Below, piece by piece: positions 7,427 to 15,420 of a DNA stretch of 17,066 bases. Positions within the stretch are counted from its first letter, which is position 1, and the number at the start of each line of letters is the position of its first letter. The position numbers were made by a program, and so were the translations under genes. The notes under the pieces are model-generated. The model made no database searches. It had not been told where the DNA came from and was given only the letters and a program-made list of their open reading frames with translations. This stretch comes from an uncultured Synergistales bacterium (GTDB lineage: Bacteria > Synergistota > Synergistia > Synergistales > Aminobacteriaceae): NCBI GenBank assembly GCA_905236605.1, contig CAJORD010000315.1, forward strand, positions 1 through 17,066. The letters run 5' to 3'.

Positions 7427-9280
7427 ATGCACATGAAAAGTTTTCGGATACTTTTAATTTTCGCAATAACATCTTTCGCTTCTGTGTCGTTGGCAGCTTC
7501 TCCAATCATTATGAAAGACCCTGCACACGTCGGCGAGCAAACGGTTCTTTCCGTTGAAACTTCACAGATCCCCGCGGGAGGTTCCGTAGAGTGGTCAGTA
7601 AGTCCCACGACGGGCAAAACTCCAGATAGAATTTCTCTTCGCGCGGGCGGTCTTGAGTGCGCCTTTACGCCTCTCGATACGGAGCCTATAAAAGTTGTCG
7701 CGTCCTTTCTTGATCGATCAGGAAAATTAATTTCAAGTTCTGAAAAGATGATCGACCCGGAAGAATTTGAAATTAATATCGCGGTCGTTGTCGATAAGCC
7801 GCTGACACTTTGGGACGCTGAAAAACGTTCAAATTATGTTTTAAGTCCAGAATCTCTGATGGCGAATGCTCCCGTGAAAATCAGCGCGACATTTGAGCCG
7901 GAGTTCAAAGGCGAGCCTACATTCAAATGGACGACCGACGCAGCTACGGCAATCGTGAGCGAAAACGGCAATGAAGTTTCAATCAAGCGCGGCTCTATCG
8001 GCGAGAGCGAAGTTTCTGTTACGGCTTTCAATTCTAATGGTGTCAAACTCGGAAGCGGTTCAGGGACTGTGAATATCACGGTGCCGATTTCAACATTTGA
8101 AGAAAGTTCAAACGAGCGCGAAGCGTGGCAAAGTTGGCAAAGAGCGCAGGACTTATGGGAAAATAAAAATTATTCTGAGGCCGTCGAGCTTGCAACAAGA
8201 GCGATGAGCCTTTCACCGCGAGATTCTGAAATTTCCGAAGGGTTGCGCGTCATGAATATAAATTACGCAAAATTCACAAAGGCTCAAAAACTTCGCGAAG
8301 ACGCCGAAGCATTAGACGCTGAAAAAAAATTTGATGACGCTTTAAGAAATCTCCGCGCCGCGCAAGTCATTTGGCCGCTCGATGACGCTCCAGAAAAAAT
8401 TAAAACTGAAGAAATGAAAGTCAACGAGCAGCGACTTCTGCAACAGAGCGCGAACTGGCTCCGCGATACTGCTTCGGCTTATGACAATGAAAACATGTAC
8501 GAAGAAGCTCTTGAATATTACGCAAAGAGTATGGCTATCGTATCGTCCGACGCAATCGCCGACAGAATGGACAAAATTAGCAAACGTCTTGAGCTAATCG
8601 CCGACGCCGATCGTTATGCAAGCGAAGGACAATCTCTCGAAAAAGAAGGCAAACTTCAAGACGCTTTCACTCACTACACAGCCAGCATAATGAGCAACCC
8701 CGACGCGACTTTAAGACAACATCTCGACGAACTTCAAAGCGTGATTTCAAGGCGCGAACGTCAAGCTAGTGCGCTATTCAGAGAAGGACAAGACCTTCAA
8801 CGAAAAAATCATCTTCAAGAAGCTCTCACTCGTTATCATGAAAGCGTCAACGTTTGGGAAAATGAAAACGCTCGTCAACGAATCCAACAATTAAGCCGCA
8901 ACAGAGGATTACACCCTGACGCTGAATTAAGAGGCCCTGAAGATTTTGGAATCGGAACTAGAGCTGACGCACAAAAAATTATCAAGGCCGCTGATGAACT
9001 CTACGCCAACGGTAAGAATGAAGAAGCTCTCGAGTTATATAGGAAGGCTTTGAAAATTTCTCCGAATCCAGATTTACAGAAATGGGCGGCACGGCTCTTC
9101 GAGGTTGTGAAAGAAAATAACGCTGTCGAAGCTGCTAACAAACAAATTAAAGAAGCAAATTCACTTTACAAGGCCGGAAAAATTAAAGAGGCTCTGGAAC
9201 TTTACAAACAAAGTCTTAACACTCACAAAAACGCAGAAATTGAAGCATTCCTCAAAAATCAGGAGCAGGTGACGAAGTGA
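7427..9280 (+). CDS. Exported Ig-like/TPR repeat protein
   Basis: The protein has 617 residues. The ATG at 7427 was chosen because GGAGG (7411-7415) lies 11 bases upstream and the reading then opens with a signal peptide (about 1-23, cleavage near SLA-A). The longer reading frame from 7184 runs antisense through the PP2C gene. Residues about 25-110 and 115-220 look like two beta-sandwich (Ig/Big-like) domains (for example GGSVEWSVSP and EPTFKWTTDAAT). Residues 234-605 hold about seven TPR-like helix pairs, such as ELYANGKNEEALELYRKAL and LYKAGKIKEALELYKQSL. A linker (about 493-512) splits the TPR region. It probably acts as a scaffold outside the cytoplasmic membrane. Its stop overlaps the parA start by 4 bases (GTGA), which suggests coupled translation with a cytosolic ATPase. 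The specific function is unknown. Confidence 0.85.
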   Translation: MHMKSFRILLIFAITSFASVSLAASPIIMKDPAHVGEQTVLSVETSQIPAGGSVEWSVSPTTGKTPDRISLRAGGLECAFTPLDTEPIKVVASFLDRSGKLISSSEKMIDPEEFEINIAVVVDKPLTLWDAEKRSNYVLSPESLMANAPVKISATFEPEFKGEPTFKWTTDAATAIVSENGNEVSIKRGSIGESEVSVTAFNSNGVKLGSGSGTVNITVPISTFEESSNEREAWQSWQRAQDLWENKNYSEAVELATRAMSLSPRDSEISEGLRVMNINYAKFTKAQKLREDAEALDAEKKFDDALRNLRAAQVIWPLDDAPEKIKTEEMKVNEQRLLQQSANWLRDTASAYDNENMYEEALEYYAKSMAIVSSDAIADRMDKISKRLELIADADRYASEGQSLEKEGKLQDAFTHYTASIMSNPDATLRQHLDELQSVISRRERQASALFREGQDLQRKNHLQEALTRYHESVNVWENENARQRIQQLSRNRGLHPDAELRGPEDFGIGTRADAQKIIKAADELYANGKNEEALELYRKALKISPNPDLQKWAARLFEVVKENNAVEAANKQIKEANSLYKAGKIKEALELYKQSLNTHKNAEIEAFLKNQEQVTK

Positions 9281-10641
9281 TTACATTAGGTTTTTGCAAT
9301 CTCAAAGGCGGCGTAGGAAAGACAACCGCTTGCCAAAATATCGCAGTTGCGCTCGCGAAGTCAGGCCGAAAAATTGCCGTCGTCGATATGGACCCACAGA
9401 GCAATTTAAGCGCAGGCTTCGGCGTTACGCCCGGACCGACTGACCCGCAAGTCTTTGACTTACTTTCAGGCGGTGCGAAGTGGGACGACATTGTAAAACA
9501 CAAAGAAGGCGTCGATATTATTCCGAGTTCATTAAATCTCGTTATGGCGGAGCTGAACGAATCCGGCCTTTTTGATAACGATACTTTGTTGCGCGACGCG
9601 TTGAAACATATTTCGCCCGACAGATACGATTATGTAATTCTCGACAGTCCCCCGCAACTTGGAATTTTCACGCGGAACGTTTTAGCGGCGTGTGATAAGG
9701 TCATTGTGCCGATGGACGGAGGATTTTATAGTTTGTTCGGCTTGAAGCTGCTTGAAAGTTCTCTTTCAGTTTTGAGCGAGAGACTTGGAAATCAGCTTGA
9801 GATCCTTGGAATCTTGATGACAAATTATAATCCGCGGCTATATATCGCGCACAGCATTTTTGACGAAGTCCGAAAGAGTTTCGGCGACGCACTTTTTGAA
9901 AGCTATATCTCGCAAAGCGTCGGCCTAATCGAAGCGTCAAGCATGGGAATGTCAATCTTTGAATATTCGCCGAAGTCTAAATCCGCACAGTGTTACAAAG
10001 AAGTTGCCGAAGAACTTTTGAAGCGCCTTGAAGGGAAAGCCTCTTCTATCGAAATTCCCAAAAGAAAACCCGGCCGCCCAAAACGTGAGAAAGAAAAAGA
10101 AATTTCTACCGAAGCTGTCGCAGAGCCGGAACCGGATATAATCCCCGAGCCTTCTATAGCGGAGCCGGAAGTAGAGATTTTAGAAATCGCTGCGAATCTT
10201 GAAACTCAAGAACCAGAGCCGGAAATTATTACACCGCCAGCGCCGATTGAGGAAAAGAAAATCGAAGTTAAAGAAGCACCTAAAATTTCTAAACCTGAAC
10301 CCGACGAGCCTAAACCACCGGTCGTTCATCACACTCACGTAGCAGCAACAGGGCCTTACGAAGAAGGCATTAAACAAGACCTCCTAGACTTGTTGCCCGA
10401 ACGTCAGAAAGCAATTTGGGAGCAAATTCTTGCACCTATCGGCGACATCTCGCGCGGTGAAATCGACGTTAGAGAAATCCGTGAAGATTTTGAGAATAGC
10501 GACAAGTATCGCTATACGTTCTATATTCTCAATGATGAAGACGATAAATTATTCCCCGTTGCCTTCGCTGACCAGATAATAGAACCTCTTCGCTGCGTCG
10601 TGAAGTTAGATGAAAATGGCTCCGCCGAAATCTTTTTCTAA
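9277..10641 (+). CDS. Orphan ParA-family ATPase with AT-hook-like motif and C-terminal extension
   Basis: The N-terminal 250 residues are a complete ParA/Soj-type ATPase. The deviant Walker A is KGGVGKTT (10-17, signature lysine K10), the A' motif is VVDMDPQSN (35-43), and Walker B is YVILDSPPQ (119-127). Family members bind DNA non-specifically as ATP dimers and position plasmids, chromosomes or protein machines. An AT-hook-like basic patch with a GRP core, PKRKPGRPKREKEKE, follows at 261-275. A Pro/Glu-rich acidic linker (about 280-348) comes next, then HHTH, and an unrecognised C-terminal domain (about 358-454) containing LLPERQKAIWEQIL. The start is a GTG with AGGAG (9261-9265) inside the upstream gene. 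No parB or parS-like gene is nearby, so this is more likely a positioning ATPase for the coupled TPR protein or its complex than chromosome-partition ParA. Confidence 0.88.
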   Translation: MITLGFCNLKGGVGKTTACQNIAVALAKSGRKIAVVDMDPQSNLSAGFGVTPGPTDPQVFDLLSGGAKWDDIVKHKEGVDIIPSSLNLVMAELNESGLFDNDTLLRDALKHISPDRYDYVILDSPPQLGIFTRNVLAACDKVIVPMDGGFYSLFGLKLLESSLSVLSERLGNQLEILGILMTNYNPRLYIAHSIFDEVRKSFGDALFESYISQSVGLIEASSMGMSIFEYSPKSKSAQCYKEVAEELLKRLEGKASSIEIPKRKPGRPKREKEKEISTEAVAEPEPDIIPEPSIAEPEVEILEIAANLETQEPEPEIITPPAPIEEKKIEVKEAPKISKPEPDEPKPPVVHHTHVAATGPYEEGIKQDLLDLLPERQKAIWEQILAPIGDISRGEIDVREIREDFENSDKYRYTFYILNDEDDKLFPVAFADQIIEPLRCVVKLDENGSAEIFF

Positions 10642-10679
10642 AAATCTGAAACTCTAAACGCAAATAAAAAATTAAAATT

Positions 10680-10721
10680 CGTTGCCGCTCCTCAAAAATC
10701 TCTTAGGCGACGCGTTTTTTT
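10680..10721 (+). terminator. Rho-independent terminator after parA
   Basis: CGTTGCC (10680-10686) pairs with GGCGACG (10706-10712), 7 pairs with one wobble, and is followed by a run of seven T (10715-10721). It ends only 12 bases before the ribosome binding site of the next gene (GGAGG, 10734-10738), so it could also act as a leader attenuator for that gene. Confidence 0.75.
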
Positions 10722-10745
10722 ATATTTATATATGGAGGTCGTAAC

Positions 10746-12485
10746 GTGAAAAAAACTTTTGCAGTTGTGTTTTTAATTTTGATTTTAAGTTCAACAGGAT
10801 TCGCAGGTGAAAAAGACATGAAAGAAAATAATCTCAAATGGTGGCAGTGCAAACCCGTCTATCAGGTTTACCCGAAAAGTTTTTTTGACACGGACGGAAC
10901 AGGCTCCGGCGACATTAACGGCATTACGAGCAAGCTCGATTATCTTAAATCGCTCGACGTCGGCGCAATCTGGATCACTCCCGTTTATCCTTCGCCGATG
11001 ATTGATAACGGTTATGACATTGCCGACTACACCGGCATAAATGAAAGTTTCGGCTCCATGAACGACTTCGACAGGCTCTTGGCCGAAGCTAAGAAGCGCG
11101 ATATTAAAATCGTGATGGATTTAGTTTTTAATCACACGTCCGACAAACACGAATGGTTTCTTGAGTCGAAGAAAAACACAAAAAATCCTAAAGCAGACTG
11201 GTATATATGGCGCGACGCTAAGGACGGCAAAGAGCCAACAAACTGGCGCGCAATTTTCGGCGGAAGCGCTTGGACTTGGTGCGAAGAACGAAAGCAATAT
11301 TATCTTCATACGTTCGCAAAAGAACAGCCCGATCTAAATTGGAATAATCCTGACGTCAGACGCGCTTTATATGACGCCGCGAACTTCTGGCTTTCAAAAG
11401 GCGTGGGCGGTTTCAGAATCGACGCTATCACTTACATCAAGAAGCCTAGGACTTTCATTGACGGCAAGCCCGATGGCAAAGATGGCACCGTAAACATTCA
11501 CACGATGACGGCTAATCAGCCGGGAATTTTAGATTTTTTGCGCGAGTTTAAGCACAGAGTTTTCGACGGCAAAGATATTTTTACTGTCGGCGAAGCTAAC
11601 GGCGTCAGCGCTAGAGAGTTGTCCGAGTGGGTCGGCAAAGATGGAGTTTTCGATATGCTCTTTGAGTTTAGCCATGTCGATTTACCATTCGATGCTGCTG
11701 AAATTTGGTGCTACCCTAAAGAATGGAAATTGACGGACTTAAAGCGCGCGCTTTCAAACAGTCAGAAGGCAACGCGTGATAATGGCTGGTATCCAATCTT
11801 CTTTGAAAATCACGATCAGCCTCGAAGCGTTAATCATTTCTTCCCCGAAGGCGCTGACCCTAAGAAGGCCGCGAAGGCTCTTGCAACCGTGTTAATGACT
11901 ATGCGCGGAACGCCTTTTATTTATCAGGGCCAAGAGCTAGGCATGACCAACGTATCATGGAACGACATTGAAAAATATGATGATATATCTTCGCACGGTC
12001 AATACGATTTCGCGATTAAGGAAGGCTTTTCGCCAGACGAGGCCATGAAATTCGTTCGCTACTTCAGCAGAGATAACGCCCGAACGCCTATGCAATGGAA
12101 CGACGAAGCCAACGCAGGATTTTCGCCCGAAGGTGTCAAGACGTGGCTGCCGGTGAATGAGAATTACAAACTCATAAACGCCGAAGCCGAAGGAAAAGAT
12201 TCAAACTCGGTGCTTGCGTTTTATAGAAAATTGGGAGCGTTGAGAAGAGCGCATGAAACATTAATTGCGGGCGACTACAAAGAAATTTTTTCAGACAGCG
12301 AAGAAATTTTTGCGTTTGAACGTTCTTTCAATGGCGAGACGCTCACGACGGTTGTAAATTTCTCTCTCAAGCCCGTGAAAGTCCCGGCTGAAATCGTGAA
12401 TAAAAATTTGGTTCTTTCAAGTGAAAAAGTTTTCGACGATTTGAAATTACAGCCCCTTGAAGCACGAATTTACAAAATAAAATGA
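10746..12485 (+). CDS. Secreted GH13 alpha-glucosidase
   Basis: This 579-residue protein has a clear signal peptide (1-20, MKKTFAVVFLILILSSTGFA, then G) followed by a GH13 catalytic barrel of the oligo-1,6-glucosidase/alpha-glucosidase type. The four conserved regions are visible: DLVFNH (125-130); GFRIDAI with nucleophile D226; TVGEAN with acid/base E283; and FENHDQPR with stabiliser D357. A C-terminal beta domain (about 495-579) completes it. The residue after the nucleophile is Ala rather than the Val typical of alpha-1,6-specific enzymes, which points to alpha-1,4 activity; this is inference from family knowledge. Most relatives are cytoplasmic, so export is unusual. The start is a GTG with GGAGG 7 bases upstream. 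It converges on malQ and probably releases glucose from malto-oligosaccharides outside the cytoplasmic membrane. Confidence 0.9.
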   Translation: MKKTFAVVFLILILSSTGFAGEKDMKENNLKWWQCKPVYQVYPKSFFDTDGTGSGDINGITSKLDYLKSLDVGAIWITPVYPSPMIDNGYDIADYTGINESFGSMNDFDRLLAEAKKRDIKIVMDLVFNHTSDKHEWFLESKKNTKNPKADWYIWRDAKDGKEPTNWRAIFGGSAWTWCEERKQYYLHTFAKEQPDLNWNNPDVRRALYDAANFWLSKGVGGFRIDAITYIKKPRTFIDGKPDGKDGTVNIHTMTANQPGILDFLREFKHRVFDGKDIFTVGEANGVSARELSEWVGKDGVFDMLFEFSHVDLPFDAAEIWCYPKEWKLTDLKRALSNSQKATRDNGWYPIFFENHDQPRSVNHFFPEGADPKKAAKALATVLMTMRGTPFIYQGQELGMTNVSWNDIEKYDDISSHGQYDFAIKEGFSPDEAMKFVRYFSRDNARTPMQWNDEANAGFSPEGVKTWLPVNENYKLINAEAEGKDSNSVLAFYRKLGALRRAHETLIAGDYKEIFSDSEEIFAFERSFNGETLTTVVNFSLKPVKVPAEIVNKNLVLSSEKVFDDLKLQPLEARIYKIK

Positions 12486-12541
12486 GGGCAAAGAAAAATT
12501 TTCTTAATCCCTCACTCCTACTTCCTCATTTCTAATTCCTA
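12483..12541. repeat. Heptad-repeat array between the convergent GH13 and malQ genes
   Basis: Six consecutive 7-base units lie at 12500-12541. On the - strand they read TAGGAAT, TAGAAAT, GAGGAAG, TAGGAGT, GAGGGAT and TAAGAAA. TGAGGG at 12483-12488, which includes the GH13 stop codon, pairs with CCCTCA at 12509-12514, and AAGAAA inside pairs with TTTCTT. A following T-tract is absent, so terminator function is uncertain. It belongs to the same family as 1703-1770 and 15421-15478. Confidence 0.7.
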
Positions 12542-12547
12542 CTTATC

Positions 12548-14053
12548 TTATACGCGGCCATAAAGGGAACACGCTGCCTTAATTCTGTCTGCAAGTCCGT
12601 CAGGGATAGCGCCTTCGCGCATTCGCCATGCCCAATTTCCCGTAGGTGTTGATGGCGTGTTAGTCCGGGCCTCGGCGCCTAATCTCAAATAATCTTGCAT
12701 AGGTATTATCGCCGTATCAGCAACTGAACTCACGGCCAAGCGCGTTACTTCACTCGTGAAAATATAGCCGTCCATGATGTCGCGTCCTACATATGAAGAA
12801 AAATTTTTGATTTCGTCTTCGGTTGCGTCGTTCTCGAACCACCCGCGCGAAGTATTATTATCGTGAGTGCCGGTGTAAACTACGCTATCTCTAGTGTGAT
12901 TATGAGGCGCGTAAGGATTATCCGCAGGATTTCCGAATGCAAAATGTAAAACGAGCATTCCCGGCAATTCCATTTTCTTTCGCAAGGCTTCGACATCGGG
13001 CGTAATAATTCCAAGATTTTCGGCCCAGAATGGCATCGTCGGAAAATTTTCTTTCAGGCACGCGAAAAATTTTTCATACGGAACGTCGACCCATTCGCCG
13101 TTTTGCGCAGTCGTCTCGCCGTACGGCACCGCCCAATATGCAACAAGCCCGCGGAAATGGTCAACTCGAACTCTATCGAACAACAAGAAAAGAGTTTTTA
13201 ATCTTTCGATCCACCATTTGAAGCCCTGCTGCTCCATGACGTCCCATTTATAAGTCGGATTTCCCCAAAGTTGTCCCGTAGCACTGAAATAATCCGGCGG
13301 AACTCCTGCAACGGTTACAGGATTCAAATCTTCGTCGAAGTCAAATAGTCCCGGATTTTGCCACACGTCCGCACAATCGCGCGTCACATAAAGCGGCATG
13401 TCGCCCACGAGTTCAATATTTAATTTTTTAAGACGCTCTCGAAGTTCAGAAGCCTGCATAAAAAATATAAATTGATAAAACTCTTGCCGCGCTATCTCGT
13501 TTGAATATTCCGCGCTGAAATTTTTAATCGCGTCCGGCTCATGATGTTTTAATTCGTCCGGCCATTCGTACCACGGCGCGCCGCCGTTCGCCTGTTTAAT
13601 CACGCTGAACAAAGCGAAATCACGCAGCCACGAAGCAGACTTCCTGAACGCCTCGAATTTCCCTCCGCCAATTTTGACATAACGCTTATATGCTGCGTTC
13701 AAAACTTCGGTCTTGAATTCGCGTGCTGCCTCGTAATCAACTTTATCGGGGTCTTTATTGAAATCATACTTTGCTGCGAGCCTGTTGAGTTCGTCAGACA
13801 AGATTAAATTATCGCTCACGAGAAGTTCCGGACTTGTCAACAAAAAATTCCCCGCAAATGCCGATGTAGGACTATAAGGCGAATTTCCGCAGCCGGGGTC
13901 AATCGTCGTCATCGGCAAGACTTGCCATAATTTTTGCCCGGCGTCATGAAGAAATTTCGCAAAATTCAAAGCCTCCGGCCCAAAATCTCCAATACCGAAC
14001 TTTGAAGGAAGAGACGTAATCGGCAATAATATTCCAGCACTTCGTTTATTCAT
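12548..14053 (-). CDS. malQ: 4-alpha-glucanotransferase (amylomaltase)
   Basis: This 501-residue GH77 enzyme has the usual length and start (MNKRSAGILLPITSLPSKFG). It moves alpha-1,4-glucan segments between malto-oligosaccharides in the cytoplasm, releasing glucose. Catalytic residues are present: nucleophile D298 in FDRVRVDHFRGL, acid/base E345 in FWAENLGIITPDV, and D398 in YTGTHDNNT. The family segments GDMPLYV and NSPYSPTSAFAGN are also intact, and there is no signal peptide. GGGGG lies about 12 bases before the ATG. The gene begins 17 bases after the amidohydrolase stop, on the same strand, so the two probably share a transcript. Together with the exported alpha-glucosidase on the other strand it suggests maltodextrin or glycogen turnover; no transporter is in the window. 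Confidence 0.95.
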   Translation of the reverse strand: MNKRSAGILLPITSLPSKFGIGDFGPEALNFAKFLHDAGQKLWQVLPMTTIDPGCGNSPYSPTSAFAGNFLLTSPELLVSDNLILSDELNRLAAKYDFNKDPDKVDYEAAREFKTEVLNAAYKRYVKIGGGKFEAFRKSASWLRDFALFSVIKQANGGAPWYEWPDELKHHEPDAIKNFSAEYSNEIARQEFYQFIFFMQASELRERLKKLNIELVGDMPLYVTRDCADVWQNPGLFDFDEDLNPVTVAGVPPDYFSATGQLWGNPTYKWDVMEQQGFKWWIERLKTLFLLFDRVRVDHFRGLVAYWAVPYGETTAQNGEWVDVPYEKFFACLKENFPTMPFWAENLGIITPDVEALRKKMELPGMLVLHFAFGNPADNPYAPHNHTRDSVVYTGTHDNNTSRGWFENDATEDEIKNFSSYVGRDIMDGYIFTSEVTRLAVSSVADTAIIPMQDYLRLGAEARTNTPSTPTGNWAWRMREGAIPDGLADRIKAACSLYGRV

Positions 14054-14070
14054 AAAAATTTTTCCCCCTT

Positions 14071-15393
14071 TTATAACGCTCCTGACTCATAAACCAGATG
14101 ACCGGCCGCAAAAGTCATAGTAACGTCAATCAAAGAAATTTCTTCCGGCTTAACTAAGAATGGATCTTGTTCAAGTATCACGATGTCAGCATCACTCCCG
14201 ACAGCCAACTCGCCGCGCCTCGATTCGTTTCCGCCGTTCCATGCCGCGTTCCATGTATAGACGCTTAAAGCCTCCGCGACGCTCAAGCCGTTCATGACAA
14301 GCCGACCAATATTTTTTAATGGCGCGGTCAGATTTTCGCCAGAACCTCCAGACACGACAAGCCCGTTTTGAAAAGCTTCGTGAATAAAATTTTCTTCCTG
14401 AGTCAAAACGGCCGAGCCTCCGAGATTTAATAATCGCATTCGCTCTACGACATTTCCGCCCGTGAAACTCTTAACTAAATGGCGCGAACTCTTTCGGACT
14501 TTTTTAACGACGCGTTCAAGAGCATTAAGACAAGATTTATTATTGTCGGTGATTATCTGACAACCGGATAAATGAGCCGAGTAAATCATATTTTTTTGGT
14601 CTTGTTGTTCGAGAGCGTCGCGGATCAAAATTCCGCCAAGTTTGCAGAACGGAAGGCCGTCGCCGGTTCTAAGTCCTGAAGATAAAAATTCGTTCAGCGC
14701 GCTGACTTCATTAAATCCAAAGTTGCATCTTAATCTGAATTTTAATAAATCGTAAATTTCATTTGAAAGTATGTTCCAGAGATTTAGAGAGCCATTATAA
14801 AAATCTGCCCAAATTTCAGAAATTCCGAAGGCGTTGGCTTTAGGTGCGTATGTGTTAATCAGATATTTAATTTCGTCGGCGGTCAATTCCGGAAGATGCT
14901 GCACAAATTCGTCCGGCTCTACACTATCTTGAGGCATGTTTAATTCGTTCATTGCCGGCGTATTTAAGATTATGTGCGTGTTTTGAGCGTCAATGACCGC
15001 GCAAGGCAAAGTAGTTATGATTTCTTCAATGTCCTCACGCGAGATTGCGACGTCTTCAGAAAGATTGCAAGCAATGTACCAGCCGCGCAAAGGTTTTTGA
15101 TTAGCGCGAAAGAAAGCGGCCAAAGCGTCTTTGAACTCTCTGACCGAATGAGCGCTAACGAGATTTAAACGTTCTTGACCCTCTGCCCAAGATAAAAAAT
15201 CAGTTCCGCCGTCGCAAAATCCCGGCAAGACCGTTCGCCCCTGAAGATTAATTATTCTGCCGCTGAAAGTGCCGGATTCGTCCTCAATCGAAACGATACG
15301 CCCGTTTTCAAAAGTCAAATTTGAAGCTAGGCCCGAACGAGTGTATATTCTGCCGTTCACTAAAGAAATTTTTTCCTGTTGGGTTTGATTCAA
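14071..15393 (-). CDS. Amidohydrolase-family (YtcJ-like) protein lacking metal ligands, probable pseudoenzyme
   Basis: This 440-residue protein keeps the scaffold of amidohydrolase family 3. It has an N-terminal beta-sandwich strand (ISLVNGRIYT), the entry into the barrel (VLPGFCDGGTDF, about 55-66), and the C-terminal closing segment (GELAVGSDADIVILEQDPF, 394-412). The metal-binding residues of active relatives appear to be gone. The D-x-H-x-H motif reads DGGTD (61-65). The His of the usual VHAIGD motif is replaced in SGCQIITDN (276-284). The His of RHRIEH is replaced in RHLVKSF (304-310). The late catalytic Asp of SDAP is replaced in SGGSGEN (348-354). It is also shorter than the ~530-residue norm. 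The frame is intact, so it is not an ordinary decayed gene. The start is a TTG with GGTGAG 7 bases upstream. It was probably transcribed with malQ. Confidence 0.75.
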   Translation of the reverse strand: MNQTQQEKISLVNGRIYTRSGLASNLTFENGRIVSIEDESGTFSGRIINLQGRTVLPGFCDGGTDFLSWAEGQERLNLVSAHSVREFKDALAAFFRANQKPLRGWYIACNLSEDVAISREDIEEIITTLPCAVIDAQNTHIILNTPAMNELNMPQDSVEPDEFVQHLPELTADEIKYLINTYAPKANAFGISEIWADFYNGSLNLWNILSNEIYDLLKFRLRCNFGFNEVSALNEFLSSGLRTGDGLPFCKLGGILIRDALEQQDQKNMIYSAHLSGCQIITDNNKSCLNALERVVKKVRKSSRHLVKSFTGGNVVERMRLLNLGGSAVLTQEENFIHEAFQNGLVVSGGSGENLTAPLKNIGRLVMNGLSVAEALSVYTWNAAWNGGNESRRGELAVGSDADIVILEQDPFLVKPEEISLIDVTMTFAAGHLVYESGAL

Positions 15394-15420
15394 TTAGAGA
15401 CTCACCCCTTTATTATTAAA

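Noticed and set aside
9277..10641. Chromosome or plasmid partition locus (parAB)
   Set aside because: No parB gene or parS-like inverted repeat was seen; the partner is an exported TPR protein, and the ATPase has a non-standard C-terminal extension.
12483..12541. CRISPR-like array
   Set aside because: The units are contiguous 7-mers with no spacers, and no cas genes are nearby.
14071..15393. Frameshifted or truncated pseudogene of an amidohydrolase
   Set aside because: The frame is open from a plausible TTG start to the family's normal C-terminal closing segment, and all losses are substitutions rather than stops or frameshifts.
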